Positions 44,719 to 55,207 of a stretch of DNA of 64,000 bases are shown in pieces (position 1 is the stretch's first letter; every line of letters starts with the position of its first letter). A program made the translations under genes and the position numbers. Location of the stretch: contig NZ_JAAORN010000001.1 in assembly GCF_017695975.1 (NCBI RefSeq), positions 682,001 to 746,000 of the forward strand, read 5' to 3'. The notes below the pieces were generated by a model. The model ran no database searches and was not told where the DNA came from. It was given only the letters and a program-made list of their open reading frames with translations. Source of the stretch: Prochlorococcus marinus CUG1417 (GTDB lineage Bacteria > Cyanobacteriota > Cyanobacteriia > PCC-6307 > Cyanobiaceae).

Positions 44719-45816
44719 CTATATTTTTATATTTAACCCGCTCTTCGACGATTCTCTTATGGCTTCGCAAACTTTATGACTAGCAAGTCCTTCGCATAAG
44801 CCTGGAATGATAGGTGTTTTATTAAAAATACTCTCAGCCCATAAATTTTGAATTCTCAAAACTGGAGCTATCCTCCCATCAGTCCATGTTTTTTCGAAAT
44901 TAAAACTTGAATCTGCAGTTAGATTTTGTATTTTATTTTCGCTGTTTGAATATTTCAAATTAAAACCATGGACATAATCTTTTTGGTTCTCGCTTTTAAG
45001 AATAAGTGAACCTTCGCTTCCATATATTTCTAAACTAAAACCTCTACCGTTTTTAGAAATCGATGATAATGATACCTGACATGGAATAAGATTCGAGCTG
45101 TAGTTTGATATTTCTATATTCGCTAAACATACATCTTCACTAGTAACATCATTTAAATCAGATGAATTAGGTAAAGGTCTTTTTTTTATTGATGTTGCTA
45201 ACTTGCCAGTCACGCTTATTGCTTCTCCAAAAAACCAATTCAACATATCGAATGCATGAGTACCCAAGGCGCCAATAACTCCTCCACCTTTTTCTTCCAA
45301 TGAATACCAATTCCAGGATCTTTTGGGATCGGATCTACTGCCCATTAACCAATCTAATTTGACTAAATATATATCTCCTAAGATATTTTCATCAATAAGT
45401 TTTTTTGTCTGAAGGAAAAGAGGTACTGCTCTATATTCAAAATCAACACATACGCTTAAATTATTTATCAAAGATAATCTTTGAAGCTCTTCAATTTCTG
45501 AGGAGGATATTGAAACGGGTTTTTCTAAGAACAAATTTTTATTATTCTCAAGAGCTTGTTTCGCTAACTTGAATCTTGATTCAGGAGGGGTGGCAATAAT
45601 AATTCCATCAATTTTTGGAGATTTAACTAAGTCTTCCCAATTATGAAAAAAATCTAAGCCCGTTTCTTTTTCTAATATCGATTTTTGCTTTTTCTCGTAA
45701 TGATAAATAGCTACAGGAGTTAAGTGATCAGAATGCTTTAATGCCTCTAAATGAACTTTTTTCCCAAACCCCAGTCCAGCGATTGCTATTTTTAATTTTT
45801 TATTTTTTGTATTCAT
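44719..45816 (-). CDS. Gfo/Idh/MocA family oxidoreductase
   Basis: A 365-residue NAD(P)-dependent oxidoreductase with N-terminal Rossmann motif IAIAGLGFGKKVHLEAL, the family EKP motif in LFLEKPVSIS and a C-terminal substrate domain with GGGVIGALGTHAFDML. Members act on sugars, inositol or biliverdin. The biliverdin reductase assignment is not supported by any visible feature, so the substrate is left open. It lies two bases after the secreted hypothetical gene and 92 bases before fba. Confidence 0.87.
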   Translation of the reverse strand: MNTKNKKLKIAIAGLGFGKKVHLEALKHSDHLTPVAIYHYEKKQKSILEKETGLDFFHNWEDLVKSPKIDGIIIATPPESRFKLAKQALENNKNLFLEKPVSISSSEIEELQRLSLINNLSVCVDFEYRAVPLFLQTKKLIDENILGDIYLVKLDWLMGSRSDPKRSWNWYSLEEKGGGVIGALGTHAFDMLNWFFGEAISVTGKLATSIKKRPLPNSSDLNDVTSEDVCLANIEISNYSSNLIPCQVSLSSISKNGRGFSLEIYGSEGSLILKSENQKDYVHGFNLKYSNSENKIQNLTADSSFNFEKTWTDGRIAPVLRIQNLWAESIFNKTPIIPGLCEGLASHKVCEAIRESSKSGLNIKI

Positions 45817-45818
45817 TT

Positions 45819-46211
45819 TTATCCATCAATAAACTCTAAACAGCTATTTTCAATAACAACATCTAAGAGTTCATCATTATTAGAAGTTTGCCATTTTGAA
45901 TTGAATTGAGGAATTCCATTTATTGATGTATCTTTGAACTTCTTTTCATTACAATTGATTCTCATTACATAAAGTGATAACTCTCCATCATCATCAGAAT
46001 TAGTTGGATTCTTAAAGAACTTTGTTAATACACTTATTTCCCCATTTGGGTGAGGCTTAATACTCCCTTTATCAAGCCATTCTTTCCCATCATTATTCTC
46101 TTTAAGGAGAACCCAATCAACATTTCCTAACGCATATGAATAGGAGGCAAAGTTAAAAATAAAGAGTAAAAGGCTTAAAGAAAAATAAAATAAATTAGAA
46201 ATTATTCTCAT
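45819..46211 (-). CDS. Exported hypothetical protein (about 130 aa)
   Basis: The ATG at 46211 (MRIISNLFYFSLSLLLFIFN) is preferred because it starts one base after the accD stop; an in-frame ATG at 46232 would overlap accD. A signal peptide is evident, cleaved near SYALG. The mature protein carries VDWVLLKENNDGKEWLDKGSIK and LYVMRINCNEKKFKD, resembling small exported proteins of the surface-adhesin E-like fold; that resemblance is recalled and uncertain. Two Cys could form a disulfide. Confidence 0.65.
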   Translation of the reverse strand: MRIISNLFYFSLSLLLFIFNFASYSYALGNVDWVLLKENNDGKEWLDKGSIKPHPNGEISVLTKFFKNPTNSDDDGELSLYVMRINCNEKKFKDTSINGIPQFNSKWQTSNNDELLDVVIENSCLEFIDG

Positions 46212-46212
46212 T

Positions 46213-47094
46213 TTATATATTTGCTTCTGCAAGTTCTTTTACTCCATGGATCTTTAAAATTTTAGTCAAAGTAGTCTTGAGATCTTTCCTTTTCACTATT
46301 ACATCAACAAAACCATGCTCAAGAAGATATTCAGCTGTTTGAAAATTATCGGGTAATTTTTCTCTTAATGTTTGTTCAATAACCCTTCTTCCCGCAAATC
46401 CAATAAGTGCTTTAGGTTCCGCCAAAATCAAATCACCTAACATCGCAAAGCTAGCTGTTACCCCTCCAGTGGTTGGATGAGTTAACAATGGCATATATAG
46501 GAGATTTTTCTCTTTATGTTTTTTTAGTGCTCCAGAAATTTTTGCCATTTGCATGAGACTTAACATACCTTCTTGCATCCTTGCCCCACCTGATGCACAA
46601 ACAATAAGAATTGGGTAATTTTCTAAAGTTGCTCTCTCAATTATCCTTGTAATTTTTTCACCAACTACTGAACCCATAGATCCTCCCATAAACCTAAAAT
46701 CCATAACAGCTAATGCTAAAGGCATTGTATTTACTGAACAAAAACCTGTTATGACACCATCTCTTAAACCTGTACCTGCTTGACTTTCCTTAATTCGATC
46801 AGCATAAGACCTTCTATCTTTAAAACCTAAAGGATCTGTAGGACTTAGTGAACTATCAAATTCTTTGAATGAATTTTTATCAGCAATTATATTTATCCTT
46901 TCATCACTATTAATTCTATTATGGTGACCACAATTACTACAAACATTGAAATTTGAAATTAGGTCTTTTCTATAGGCTACTTGCGAACACTCTGAACATT
47001 TAACCCACAAACCATCTCCTTCATCAGTATCTTGGGAAACTTTCCCAACAAATTGATCTTTACGCCTTGCGGCAAACCAGTCGATTAATGACAC
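46213..47094 (-). CDS. accD: Acetyl-CoA carboxylase carboxyltransferase subunit beta
   Basis: The zinc-ribbon Cys pairs are visible in [12 protein letters not shown] and [10 protein letters not shown], followed by the carboxyltransferase core ([33 protein letters not shown]). With AccA it transfers CO2 from biotin to acetyl-CoA for fatty acid synthesis. The GTG at 47094 is chosen: it gives the family-typical [12 protein letters not shown] start and has a GGA about nine bases upstream. The frame stays open to an ATG at 47142, which would add 16 residues. Confidence 0.95.
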   Translation of the reverse strand: MSLIDWFAARRKDQFVGKVSQDTDEGDGLWVKCSECSQVAYRKDLISNFNVCSNCGHHNRINSDERINIIADKNSFKEFDSSLSPTDPLGFKDRRSYADRIKESQAGTGLRDGVITGFCSVNTMPLALAVMDFRFMGGSMGSVVGEKITRIIERATLENYPILIVCASGGARMQEGMLSLMQMAKISGALKKHKEKNLLYMPLLTHPTTGGVTASFAMLGDLILAEPKALIGFAGRRVIEQTLREKLPDNFQTAEYLLEHGFVDVIVKRKDLKTTLTKILKIHGVKELAEANI

Positions 47095-47233
47095 AACGTT
47101 TCCTTTTTTTCTATTTAAATCTAAGTTAGGTACTTTTATCAAGAAAGATATATAAATATTTGAGATTTTCTAAATTAGAAACTCCTTAAAAGTTAAAAAT
47201 ATAATTATTTGAGTTAATAATCGAAATTAATTA

Positions 47234-48130
47234 TTATTTATTTTTCTCCTCAATCATTTTATGAATTATTGGAGTAAGAATTAGCTCCATTGCGAAACCC
47301 ATTTTTCCACCATTTACAACGATACTTGTTGGACTTGACATAAATGAATCGTTAATCATTCCAAGCAAGTATTGAAAATCAATACCCCATTTCTCTCTTG
47401 CCCCCTTTCTGAAATGTATGATCACAAAGCTCTCATCAGGAGTTGGGATATTTCTGCATATGAAAGGATTTGAAGTGTCAATTGTGGGTATTCTTTGGAA
47501 ATTAATATCGGTTTTGCTGAATTGTGGGCAGATATGATTTATATAATCAGGCATTCTTCTCAATATCGTATCCACAATGGTTTCCGCTGAGTAACCTCTT
47601 TCTGCGTTATCTCTATGGATTTTTTGAATCCACTCTAAATTTGTTATTGGAACAACGCCAACAAGTAAATCAGCATAAGACGCCACATTGTATCCATCAC
47701 CTTCTACCCCGCCATGCAAACCTTCATAAAAAAGTACGTCTGTCCCTTCAGGAATATCTTCCCATGGAGTAAATTGCCCAGGTTCTAGGGATGTTCCAAG
47801 TCTTGTGTTATGTTCTTCTGCTTCTTCAAGACTATGTAGATAATATCTTTTCTTTCCTCCTCCAGTTTCACCATAGATTTTAAAAAGTTCTTCTAACTTG
47901 TCAAAAAGATTAGCCTCTGGACCAAAATGAGAGAAATTTTCACCTTTTGCAAGAGCCTCTGCCATAGCTTTTTTCATAGGCATTCTTTCAAATCTGTGGT
48001 AACTATCGCCTTCTACAACTGCGGGAACAATATCTTCTCTGGCAAAAATATGCTCAAAGGCTCTTTTTACTGTACTTGTTCCTGCTCCTGAAGATCCTGT
48101 TACAGCGACTACTGGATGACGTTTTGACAT
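47234..48130 (-). CDS. prk: Phosphoribulokinase, class I (proteobacterial type)
   Basis: A 298-residue kinase making ribulose-1,5-bisphosphate, the CO2 acceptor. The P-loop is GSSGAGTS at 12-19, followed by VVEGDSYHRFER and FYEGLHGGV. This is the class I form found in proteobacteria, about 290 residues. Typical cyanobacterial and plant class II enzymes are longer, have a GDSGCGKST-type P-loop and a regulatory Cys pair. Here the only Cys are at 201 and 225, so the N-terminal redox pair is absent and CP12/thioredoxin control of the classical kind is unlikely. Confidence 0.95.
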   Translation of the reverse strand: MSKRHPVVAVTGSSGAGTSTVKRAFEHIFAREDIVPAVVEGDSYHRFERMPMKKAMAEALAKGENFSHFGPEANLFDKLEELFKIYGETGGGKKRYYLHSLEEAEEHNTRLGTSLEPGQFTPWEDIPEGTDVLFYEGLHGGVEGDGYNVASYADLLVGVVPITNLEWIQKIHRDNAERGYSAETIVDTILRRMPDYINHICPQFSKTDINFQRIPTIDTSNPFICRNIPTPDESFVIIHFRKGAREKWGIDFQYLLGMINDSFMSSPTSIVVNGGKMGFAMELILTPIIHKMIEEKNK

Positions 48131-48219
48131 TTTTTAAAAACAATATCTAATGATTCTGACAGGTCATATGCCAACTTTATGTTTTACTTAAAAATATTTT
48201 TTTATTTATTAATTTTTTT

Positions 48220-49293
48220 TTAAATTTCATCCATTATTTTATCTCCGATTTCACTGCAAGATAAAACTTCAGTAGACCCATCAGCTAAATCTGCTGTTCT
48301 AAATCCGTTTGATAAAACTTTATCAATGGCATTTTCTAAATTTTCTGCAGCTTCTTCTTCATTTAATCCAATTTTTAACATCATGGAAGTAGATAAAAGC
48401 ATTGCAATAGGATTAGCTATGTTTTTACCAGCTATATCAGGCGCCGAACCATGAACAGGTTCAAAAACGCCTGGGCCATTATTGTTTAAAGAAGCAGATG
48501 GAAGCATACCGATAGAACCAGTTAACATTGCGGCTAAATCGCTTAAAATATCTCCGAATAAATTACTAGTTAAAATCACATCAAATTGACTAGGATCTCT
48601 AACTAATTGCATTGCTGCATTATCAACGTACATATTGCTTAGAGATATATTTTTATCTTTTGAGGTGATATTTAAAACTGTATCTCTCCACAATTGACTA
48701 ACCTCAAGAACGTTTGATTTATCAACAGAACATATTTTTTTATTTCTTTGGCTAGCGATTTTTATTGCTATTTCAGTTATTCTTTCTATTTCGGTCGAAT
48801 CATAAACCATCGTATTGAAAGCTTTTGGGATTTTTGTATTTGTTATATGTCCTCTTGGTTTCCCAAAATAAATTCCCCCTATTAATTCTCTTACAACAAT
48901 AAGATCTACATGCTCAACGATTTCTTTTTTTAATGTACTTGCTTCCAAGAGAGATTTTCTTATTTTGACAGGCCTAATATTTGCGAAAAGGTTTAGGGCA
49001 GATCTTAACTTTAGTAACCCACTTTCTGGCCTTAATTCTCTTGCAAGAGAATCATATTTAATATCTCCAACACATGCTAAAAGTACTGCATCACTTTTTT
49101 TGCATTGATCTAGTGTCTCATCTGGAGCTGGAGTACCATATTTTTCATATGCTATCCCTCCAAATAATTTTTCAATAATCTCAATATCGAAATTATGATT
49201 TTTTGAAAGCTTTTTTAAAACTTTTTTTGAAACTTCTGAAATCTCTGGTCCAATTCCGTCTCCTGACAATAGAACAATCTTATATTTCTTCAT
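48220..49293 (-). CDS. leuB: 3-isopropylmalate dehydrogenase
   Basis: A 357-residue NAD-dependent decarboxylating dehydrogenase in leucine synthesis. It shows the opening IVLLSGDGIGPEIS, the RELIGGIYFGKPRG loop, TSNLFGDILSDLAAML and the NAD-binding EPVHGSAPDIAGKNIANP. Motifs and length are complete. It is preceded on the same strand by lpxD with a 28-base gap, and followed by prk after 89 bases of very AT-rich DNA with no clear terminator. Confidence 0.97.
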   Translation of the reverse strand: MKKYKIVLLSGDGIGPEISEVSKKVLKKLSKNHNFDIEIIEKLFGGIAYEKYGTPAPDETLDQCKKSDAVLLACVGDIKYDSLARELRPESGLLKLRSALNLFANIRPVKIRKSLLEASTLKKEIVEHVDLIVVRELIGGIYFGKPRGHITNTKIPKAFNTMVYDSTEIERITEIAIKIASQRNKKICSVDKSNVLEVSQLWRDTVLNITSKDKNISLSNMYVDNAAMQLVRDPSQFDVILTSNLFGDILSDLAAMLTGSIGMLPSASLNNNGPGVFEPVHGSAPDIAGKNIANPIAMLLSTSMMLKIGLNEEEAAENLENAIDKVLSNGFRTADLADGSTEVLSCSEIGDKIMDEI

Positions 49294-49321
49294 TTAAATT
49301 TTTGTTTAATAGAACAATAAA

Positions 49322-50356
49322 TTATTGCTTGTCTAATTGTCTAAGTTTTTTTGCTAATTCTGGTAATTTTTTAAAAATACTTGAACTCCTTAGCCATGAT
49401 TTATTTTCCATCGCGGGGAAACCACTAATTACCTTGCCATCTTCTATGTCACAATGAATTCCGCATTTTGAACTCGCAATGACATTATTGCCAACTTTTA
49501 CTCTATTATTTACTCCTACTTGCCCTGCCAAAATAACACCATCTCCAATATTTGCTCCTCCAGCTATACCAACTTGAGCTGCAAATGCACAATTCTTTCC
49601 AATTTTTACGCCATGACCTATTTGTATTAAATTATCCAGCTTTGTTCCCTCATCAATAAAAGTAAATCCAACTGCAGGTCTATCAATACAACAATTAGTT
49701 CCAATTTCTACAAAACTCATTATTTTTACCCCCCCTTTTTGCGGCATCTTTACCCATTTGCCATTTTCAGGAATAAAACCAAATCCCTCTGATCCAATAA
49801 CAGAATTTGAATTAATTACACAATTATTTTTTAAGGTGGTATTTTCGTAAATAACACAATTTGGATGAATTATATTATTATTTCCTATTCGAACATTGCC
49901 TAAAATTGATGATCCAGGAAGAATATGATTATTGTCTCCAATGACAGTATTTTCTCCAATATAGACATTAGGTCCAATATGGCAACCTGTTCCAATTATT
50001 GCTGTTTTATCTATAACTGCTGAAGTGTGAATTCCTGGTTTAAAGTTGATAGTTTTATATAAACAATCCAATACTTCTGCAAATGCAATTCTTGGATTTT
50101 TAACGATTATGTTTGATATATTTAGTTTCTTTAGGGCACTAACGATTTCATCGTTGTTAGTAGTTATTATTGCTGATGCTTTAGTTTGATCTAATTTTTC
50201 TTTAAGAATATTATTTTCTTCTAAAAAAGATATTTGATGTTTAACTGCAGCATCTAATGAGGCAGCATCATCTATATTTAAATCTTCGAAAATTTTGGCA
50301 CTAATAAAATTTGAATTTCCTTTTTTTATTAGATCAACTAAATCACTTAAAAGCAT
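49322..50356 (-). CDS. lpxD: UDP-3-O-acylglucosamine N-acyltransferase
   Basis: A 344-residue trimeric acyltransferase of lipid A synthesis. The N-terminal domain (about 1-100) binds uridine; the middle is a left-handed beta-helix of hexapeptide repeats (IGPNVYIGENTVIGDNNHIL and similar), with the catalytic-site stretch IQIGHGVKIGKNC. Presence of lpxD implies an LPS-type outer membrane, consistent with lptB in this window. It lies between proB and leuB, with no functional link evident. Confidence 0.95.
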   Translation of the reverse strand: MLLSDLVDLIKKGNSNFISAKIFEDLNIDDAASLDAAVKHQISFLEENNILKEKLDQTKASAIITTNNDEIVSALKKLNISNIIVKNPRIAFAEVLDCLYKTINFKPGIHTSAVIDKTAIIGTGCHIGPNVYIGENTVIGDNNHILPGSSILGNVRIGNNNIIHPNCVIYENTTLKNNCVINSNSVIGSEGFGFIPENGKWVKMPQKGGVKIMSFVEIGTNCCIDRPAVGFTFIDEGTKLDNLIQIGHGVKIGKNCAFAAQVGIAGGANIGDGVILAGQVGVNNRVKVGNNVIASSKCGIHCDIEDGKVISGFPAMENKSWLRSSSIFKKLPELAKKLRQLDKQ

Positions 50357-50376
50357 CTTTCAGTTTTAATATTTTT

Positions 50377-51459
50377 CTAAGAGAGAGCAAGAACATCTCT
50401 ATGAACGACAATTATCGAGGAGTTGTTATTTTCTTTATTATTTAAGATACTTCTTAATTTGTCGCTACCTATTGATACTAAACCTTTTGCAACTTCTTTA
50501 TCATTTGTATTTACGATTTTAACTGCCTGATTAATTGTAAAGTTTCCTTCTACATTTTTAACACCAACCGCTAAAAGCGAGGCACCTTTTTTTTTAATTG
50601 CAAAAGAAGCGCCATCATCTAAAGTAATTTTCCCTACTGTTTGAATTGCATGTGAAAGCCAACTTTTTTTGTTTCCAATAGGTTTTTCTATTGGATAAAA
50701 TAAAGTTCCAATTTTATTATCATTAAAAATTTCAATTAAGTTTTTTTTATTAGTACCATCAACTAGTTGGACTTCGACACCTCCTTTTGTTGCTATTTCT
50801 GCAGAAATTAATTTTGTAGAAATTCCTCCTGTTCCCCATTCATTATTTGAGTTTTGAATATTTTTATCTTTAATTTCCTTTAATTCACTATTATGAACTT
50901 CTTTAATAGGTTGCGCATCTTTATTATTACGTGGATCTTTTGAGTATAGATTTTCAATATCGGTTAATAAAATAAGCTTGTTAGCATTTATAGCCAAGGC
51001 AACTAAAGCAGAGAGGGTATCATTATCTCCATATTTAAGCTCTTCATTTGCTACGGTATCATTTTCATTTACTATTGGAATAATATTCAAATCGATTAAT
51101 CTTTTTAAAGTTTTAGAAGCGTTATTAAAGGATTCTCGTGAATTGAAATCAGCTTTAGTTATTAAAATTTGAGCAATATTAAAACCTAATTTGTTAAATA
51201 CTTTATCGTATAAGGACATTAAATTAACTTGACCTACTGCAGCAGTAGCTTGAAGGGTACTTAAATCATTTGGTCTTGTTTTAATATTTAACTTTTGGCA
51301 ACCTAATCCAACGGCCCCACTAGTTACTAAAATTAACTTGTTTCCTTTTGCAAGAAAACTTGTAAAGGATCTAGAAAGGTTTTCAATAACTTCTTCTGTA
51401 GATGTTTCCTCTGTTCCTCTTAAAATACTAGTACCAATTTTTATAACCCAAGTTTTCAT
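50377..51459 (-). CDS. proB: Glutamate 5-kinase
   Basis: A 360-residue first enzyme of proline synthesis. The amino-acid kinase domain shows [40 protein letters not shown] and GTGGISTKL; a C-terminal PUA domain (about 275-360) follows ([20 protein letters not shown]). The start ATG overlaps the stop of the yqeG-like gene (ATGA), so it is translated from the same message. proA is not in the window. Confidence 0.97.
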   Translation of the reverse strand: MKTWVIKIGTSILRGTEETSTEEVIENLSRSFTSFLAKGNKLILVTSGAVGLGCQKLNIKTRPNDLSTLQATAAVGQVNLMSLYDKVFNKLGFNIAQILITKADFNSRESFNNASKTLKRLIDLNIIPIVNENDTVANEELKYGDNDTLSALVALAINANKLILLTDIENLYSKDPRNNKDAQPIKEVHNSELKEIKDKNIQNSNNEWGTGGISTKLISAEIATKGGVEVQLVDGTNKKNLIEIFNDNKIGTLFYPIEKPIGNKKSWLSHAIQTVGKITLDDGASFAIKKKGASLLAVGVKNVEGNFTINQAVKIVNTNDKEVAKGLVSIGSDKLRSILNNKENNNSSIIVVHRDVLALS

Positions 51460-51950
51460 TTTAAAAAATGAGAAATTAATTTTTCTATTGTCAAAGTTAA
51501 ATTAAATTTTATAGGCAAGCCATCTCTATTTAATCTTTTAACTAATATTGTTTTTATATCACATCTATTCCCAACAATAATATCTGTAAAGATTCTGTCG
51601 CCAATAATGGCTATATTTTTTGGATCTCTGCCAATTTCTTTAATAGCTAACAAGGTTACTTTTTTTCTGGGTTTTGATGCATTGTATTTATACTTTAAAT
51701 TTAATTCTTTCGCTATTTTTGCGATTCTTTTTTTTGATGGATTATTACTTATTAGATATAAGGAGAAAAGTTTTTTAGATTCTATGATCCAATTTTTTAC
51801 AGCTTTTGGGATCATATTTGATCTTCTATTTACTAAAGTCCCATCCACGTCTAGCAATAAAGAATTAATTCCTTTTTTTTGCAACTCAGATTGAGAAATA
51901 TTATATATTGGTAAGTTTGAATCCCAATTGACTTTTAGGATAGATCTCAT
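51456..51950 (-). CDS. yqeG: YqeG-family HAD phosphatase
   Basis: A 164-residue HAD superfamily IIIA protein. The nucleophile Asp is in [13 protein letters not shown], motif II Ser in LYLISNNPS, and the C-terminal acidic motif in [13 protein letters not shown]. The family acts on small phosphorylated substrates; a plant relative dephosphorylates phosphatidylglycerophosphate, which would fit with pgsA elsewhere in the window, but this is inference. It overlaps proB by four bases and starts six bases after the DUF3727 gene. Confidence 0.87.
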   Translation of the reverse strand: MRSILKVNWDSNLPIYNISQSELQKKGINSLLLDVDGTLVNRRSNMIPKAVKNWIIESKKLFSLYLISNNPSKKRIAKIAKELNLKYKYNASKPRKKVTLLAIKEIGRDPKNIAIIGDRIFTDIIVGNRCDIKTILVKRLNRDGLPIKFNLTLTIEKLISHFLK

Positions 51951-51956
51951 TTTTTT

Positions 51957-52493
51957 TTAAGAACTACTTTTTTCAAGCTCAGTTTCAATCAAAGGTTGAA
52001 TTTTATCGAACTCATCATCTTCAACCAATAAGACACCTTTGTCTTTTAATTTACCCACAATAAAAAAAGGATCTAGTGGTATATATAAGCCATATTCTTG
52101 GTCAAAAAGATTAAAGTTAACGAGCAATTCATAACTCTCACTATCATCATCGACGTAATCTTCTTCTAATTCATCGTAAATTGGTTCTTCAAGTTCTCCT
52201 GATACTGTTAATGTAACTGCTGATCTGATAAGTCTTAAATCATGTTCTTGAAGAACTGCTTCAGCATTTTTTAGTATTTGTTCATTTTTATCTATTTTCT
52301 CAATTAGTTCAGGTTCATCTTTTTCATTTATCTTAAAAAGACTAACTGGTGTATCAACTGGAGTTAATAAAGCATATTCTTGGCCTTCAACACTTACTAA
52401 TTGTTCAAGATAACAAAATAGCTCGTTTCCATTTGAGTCATTTAATAAAAGAGTCTGTGCATCATAATTATCATTTAAATTGGCTTCTTTCAT
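51957..52493 (-). CDS. DUF3727 family protein
   Basis: A 178-residue acidic protein with two similar halves: residues 10-60 (AQTLLLNDSNGNELFCYLEQ) and about 118-165 (YELLVNFNLFDQEYGLYIPL). These resemble DUF1292-like beta modules and the family is recognised as cyanobacterial/plastid DUF3727. The function is unknown. A strongly acidic linker (EEPIYDELEEDYVDDDSESY) joins the halves. It lies between ruvX and yqeG in a tightly packed operon. Confidence 0.82.
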   Translation of the reverse strand: MKEANLNDNYDAQTLLLNDSNGNELFCYLEQLVSVEGQEYALLTPVDTPVSLFKINEKDEPELIEKIDKNEQILKNAEAVLQEHDLRLIRSAVTLTVSGELEEPIYDELEEDYVDDDSESYELLVNFNLFDQEYGLYIPLDPFFIVGKLKDKGVLLVEDDEFDKIQPLIETELEKSSS

Positions 52494-52519
52494 TTTAAAT
52501 TTTTCTATCCTTTTTAATA

Positions 52520-52981
52520 CTAATATTTTATTTGAGGTTTACCAGCTATTTCTTCTAATTCAGGACCTTCTTCGATCCATTGTTCAAGTATTATTTTTGC
52601 TGAAAAACTATCAATCAAACCGGACTTATCTTTTTTTATTCCAAATCTATTTGAAGATTCCCAAGTTGAACTATGTTCGTTGACGTAAGAAAATGGAAGC
52701 TTTAATTCATTTGAAAGTAATTGACCGTAATTTTTACAGTCTATAGCTTGAGTGGTCATTTGACCTCTCTCATCTAGTGGAATACCCACAATAAACCCAG
52801 TCAAATTATATTCATTTATATAATTTCTAATGATTTTAATCTCTTGATTATTTTCAAAACGTTTTACTGCGGGAAGTATATTTGATGTTATACAAAGAGG
52901 ATCACAATAAGCTAAACCTATTCTTTTGGTACCTATATCCAAACTCAAAATTGACTTGGGTTTGGGTTTGCAAAATTTCAC
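52520..52981 (-). CDS. ruvX: Putative pre-16S rRNA nuclease / Holliday junction resolvase-like RuvX
   Basis: A 153-residue RNase H-fold protein of the YqgF family. Active-site regions are [15 protein letters not shown] at the N-terminus, [14 protein letters not shown] in the middle and [10 protein letters not shown] near the C-terminal part. In Escherichia coli the family member processes the 5' end of 16S rRNA. The start is GTG at 52981, which overlaps the upstream gene's TGA (GTGA), indicating coupling. Confidence 0.9.
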   Translation of the reverse strand: MKFCKPKPKSILSLDIGTKRIGLAYCDPLCITSNILPAVKRFENNQEIKIIRNYINEYNLTGFIVGIPLDERGQMTTQAIDCKNYGQLLSNELKLPFSYVNEHSSTWESSNRFGIKKDKSGLIDSFSAKIILEQWIEEGPELEEIAGKPQIKY

Positions 52982-54033
52982 TTTGTTTTTAATGGAAAAG
53001 GAGATGGATATGGATTACCTTGTGGACCTAATTTTTCAAAGATTGATTCCAAAGATTGATTTATTATATTTACTTGTTTGGCTTCATTCTTAACTATTGT
53101 GTTCCTGATAAGAATTATTTCTTGATTTTTTTCTTCAAGATTGCATTCCTCGAGAAAAAGATTTAATTGAGAATTGTCTTTGTAGGTTTTTAAATATGAA
53201 ATAGGTGATTTTTCAAAAAATCTTTTTATAAATTCTCTTAATATAGAATTGAATCTCTTATCCCAATATCTACTTATAGTTAAAGTATAAATTTCTTCGT
53301 TTTGATAATTTATATCTTTTAAAATGGTACATAAAACTGAATTTTCATATATTAAAGCACCACTTTTAGAGTTATTTCTTTTAAGAATGTCGTCTTGATC
53401 AAAATCTAAAATATTTCTTATTAAGGCGGATTGATTTGATCTTATGAAATTCATTATTTTTAATATATTTTGTTTATTAATGTTTTGGAATTCATTAATT
53501 AATGCATAAGCATTGATATTTTGCTTTATAGATTTATTTAGATCAGAACCATCCCAAAGGATTATCTCTCCTAACGGCTGAAAGCCTAATTCTCTGGAGG
53601 TTGATATGAGGTCAACATTATTGATATCAGCGTTAATGATCCAACTTGAAGTTTTGATGTCTTTTATTGAGATAGATTTTTTTATCAATCCTAAAGTTAA
53701 TTGTTTATCTGTTAAAGAACACTTGTTGTTAATCAACTTGGGCTTAGATATTTTTAAACAAGTCTCTTTTTTGTTTAAAGGGAAAATATTCAAATAACCA
53801 ATAATTTCGTTTCCATATATAGCAATTATGCATTTTTTTTTATTTTTCTTTAGGTTATTTAAAAAAATTTTTAAGTCATCAAAGGTGTTAATAATTGCCA
53901 TCTTTAAAAACCAATTATTCAATTCCTTATTTTTGATATCTATTAAAAGGTTAATGTGTCTTATATGGAGTTCTTCAAAAGTTACTTCCATTCCTTTTTT
54001 AGATCGAAAAGAATAAGAGGTATCTTTTTTCAT
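52978..54033 (-). CDS. Conserved protein with GNAT-like N-terminal half
   Basis: A 351-residue protein. Residues 15-160 resemble a GNAT acetyltransferase in secondary-structure order: [36 protein letters not shown] and the later [14 protein letters not shown]. The typical acetyl-CoA loop (Q/RxxGxG/A) is not clear, so activity is uncertain. The second half ends with a proline-rich tail [13 protein letters not shown]. It abuts the CofE-like gene upstream with no gap and overlaps ruvX downstream, so it is part of one operon. Confidence 0.6.
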   Translation of the reverse strand: MKKDTSYSFRSKKGMEVTFEELHIRHINLLIDIKNKELNNWFLKMAIINTFDDLKIFLNNLKKNKKKCIIAIYGNEIIGYLNIFPLNKKETCLKISKPKLINNKCSLTDKQLTLGLIKKSISIKDIKTSSWIINADINNVDLISTSRELGFQPLGEIILWDGSDLNKSIKQNINAYALINEFQNINKQNILKIMNFIRSNQSALIRNILDFDQDDILKRNNSKSGALIYENSVLCTILKDINYQNEEIYTLTISRYWDKRFNSILREFIKRFFEKSPISYLKTYKDNSQLNLFLEECNLEEKNQEIILIRNTIVKNEAKQVNIINQSLESIFEKLGPQGNPYPSPFPLKTK

Positions 54034-55200
54034 TTACTTTTTTTCTCTTATTAGTACTATAGGGGTTTTTTCATCTCCATTGCCAGCCGGATTAGAAATT
54101 AAATTTCTTTTGAGTATTTTATTTACTGCTTTATTTGAACTGGCTAAGACTTTCACACCTCCAAGATCATTAACATCTACTACAGCAACATTTATATTCA
54201 GATGGTTCGAGACCTCCCTACAAAATAACTCCGCATTGAGAGGACCCATAACTATACTCTTGTCGTAGGGTGTAACTGTACCGCTTATATCATCAATGAG
54301 AGATGATTCTGTACCAGTTAACCTATAAAACATACCTTTAATACCAAATAATTTGAAGAGACATCCAACAAATAGTGCAAAGGTTATTCTTGTGACTCCT
54401 ATTCTATTTATTAATAATTGCATGCCGCAAGCTGTTGCGAGACTGCTCGTAGGGTGAAAAAAATAACATAAAGCTTTCGAAAATAAACTATATTTTAAAT
54501 TTTGAGGGGAAATATATCTATTTTGCATAATCGCTAACGGACTCTCACCGATTGTTAAAATATCATTTTTTTCTACAATTTCTTTGCAGTATTCAATCAC
54601 AGTATTTACTGGGTTATCGAAGCAACCAAGTAAATCAGTTTTAATTGCAAAAGCTTTGTAATTATTATTTAAAGGAATTTCAAAAACTTCTTTTGGCTTT
54701 TGTTTTTGACCATCTAAATTAATTAAAAAACAATCCTTATTATTTGAAATACCAAAATGTCCATAGTTCTCCCAAAATACTTTTAACCATAAATATTTTA
54801 TTTTTTCCCTAAAATTATCATTGCTAAATTTATATATGATTCTTATAAATAATTCTGTATTTGACTTGATAATTGTTGTTGGCCAATAATTATTTAAATT
54901 CTTAATTTTATTATTTTCATATATATAAATATCTTCTTGATAGTTTAAATTTTGACAATATTCGTTACCTTTATTTTTAAAAAAATCTAATTCAAAATTT
55001 ATATTAGATACCATCGTCTCTTTGGTTTTACTTTTATTAGTTATTTTTAAATCAATAATTAATTCGTTTAAACCATCCTTTTTTTTAATTTTGTAATCTA
55101 TAGGTACCAGATTTAACTTTGATTTTGGTGAGATTTTAATATATAAGTCTGAAACAATTAAAAAAATTAAAAGAACTAAGAGGATATTTATTAATATCAT
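54034..55200 (-). CDS. Membrane-anchored F420-0:gamma-glutamyl ligase-like protein
   Basis: A 388-residue protein with an N-terminal span (about 1-20, ILINILLVLLIFLIVSDLYI), an extension of about 170 residues without recognised motifs, and a C-terminal CofE-like domain (FAIKTDLLGCFDNPVNTVIE, ILTIGESPLAIMQNRYI, NVAVVDVNDLGGVKVLASS). CofE adds glutamate to coenzyme F420, but marine picocyanobacteria are not known as F420 producers and no other cofactor gene is here. The real substrate is therefore uncertain. Confidence 0.75.
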   Translation of the reverse strand: MILINILLVLLIFLIVSDLYIKISPKSKLNLVPIDYKIKKKDGLNELIIDLKITNKSKTKETMVSNINFELDFFKNKGNEYCQNLNYQEDIYIYENNKIKNLNNYWPTTIIKSNTELFIRIIYKFSNDNFREKIKYLWLKVFWENYGHFGISNNKDCFLINLDGQKQKPKEVFEIPLNNNYKAFAIKTDLLGCFDNPVNTVIEYCKEIVEKNDILTIGESPLAIMQNRYISPQNLKYSLFSKALCYFFHPTSSLATACGMQLLINRIGVTRITFALFVGCLFKLFGIKGMFYRLTGTESSLIDDISGTVTPYDKSIVMGPLNAELFCREVSNHLNINVAVVDVNDLGGVKVLASSNKAVNKILKRNLISNPAGNGDEKTPIVLIREKK

Positions 55201-55207
55201 TTTTTAA

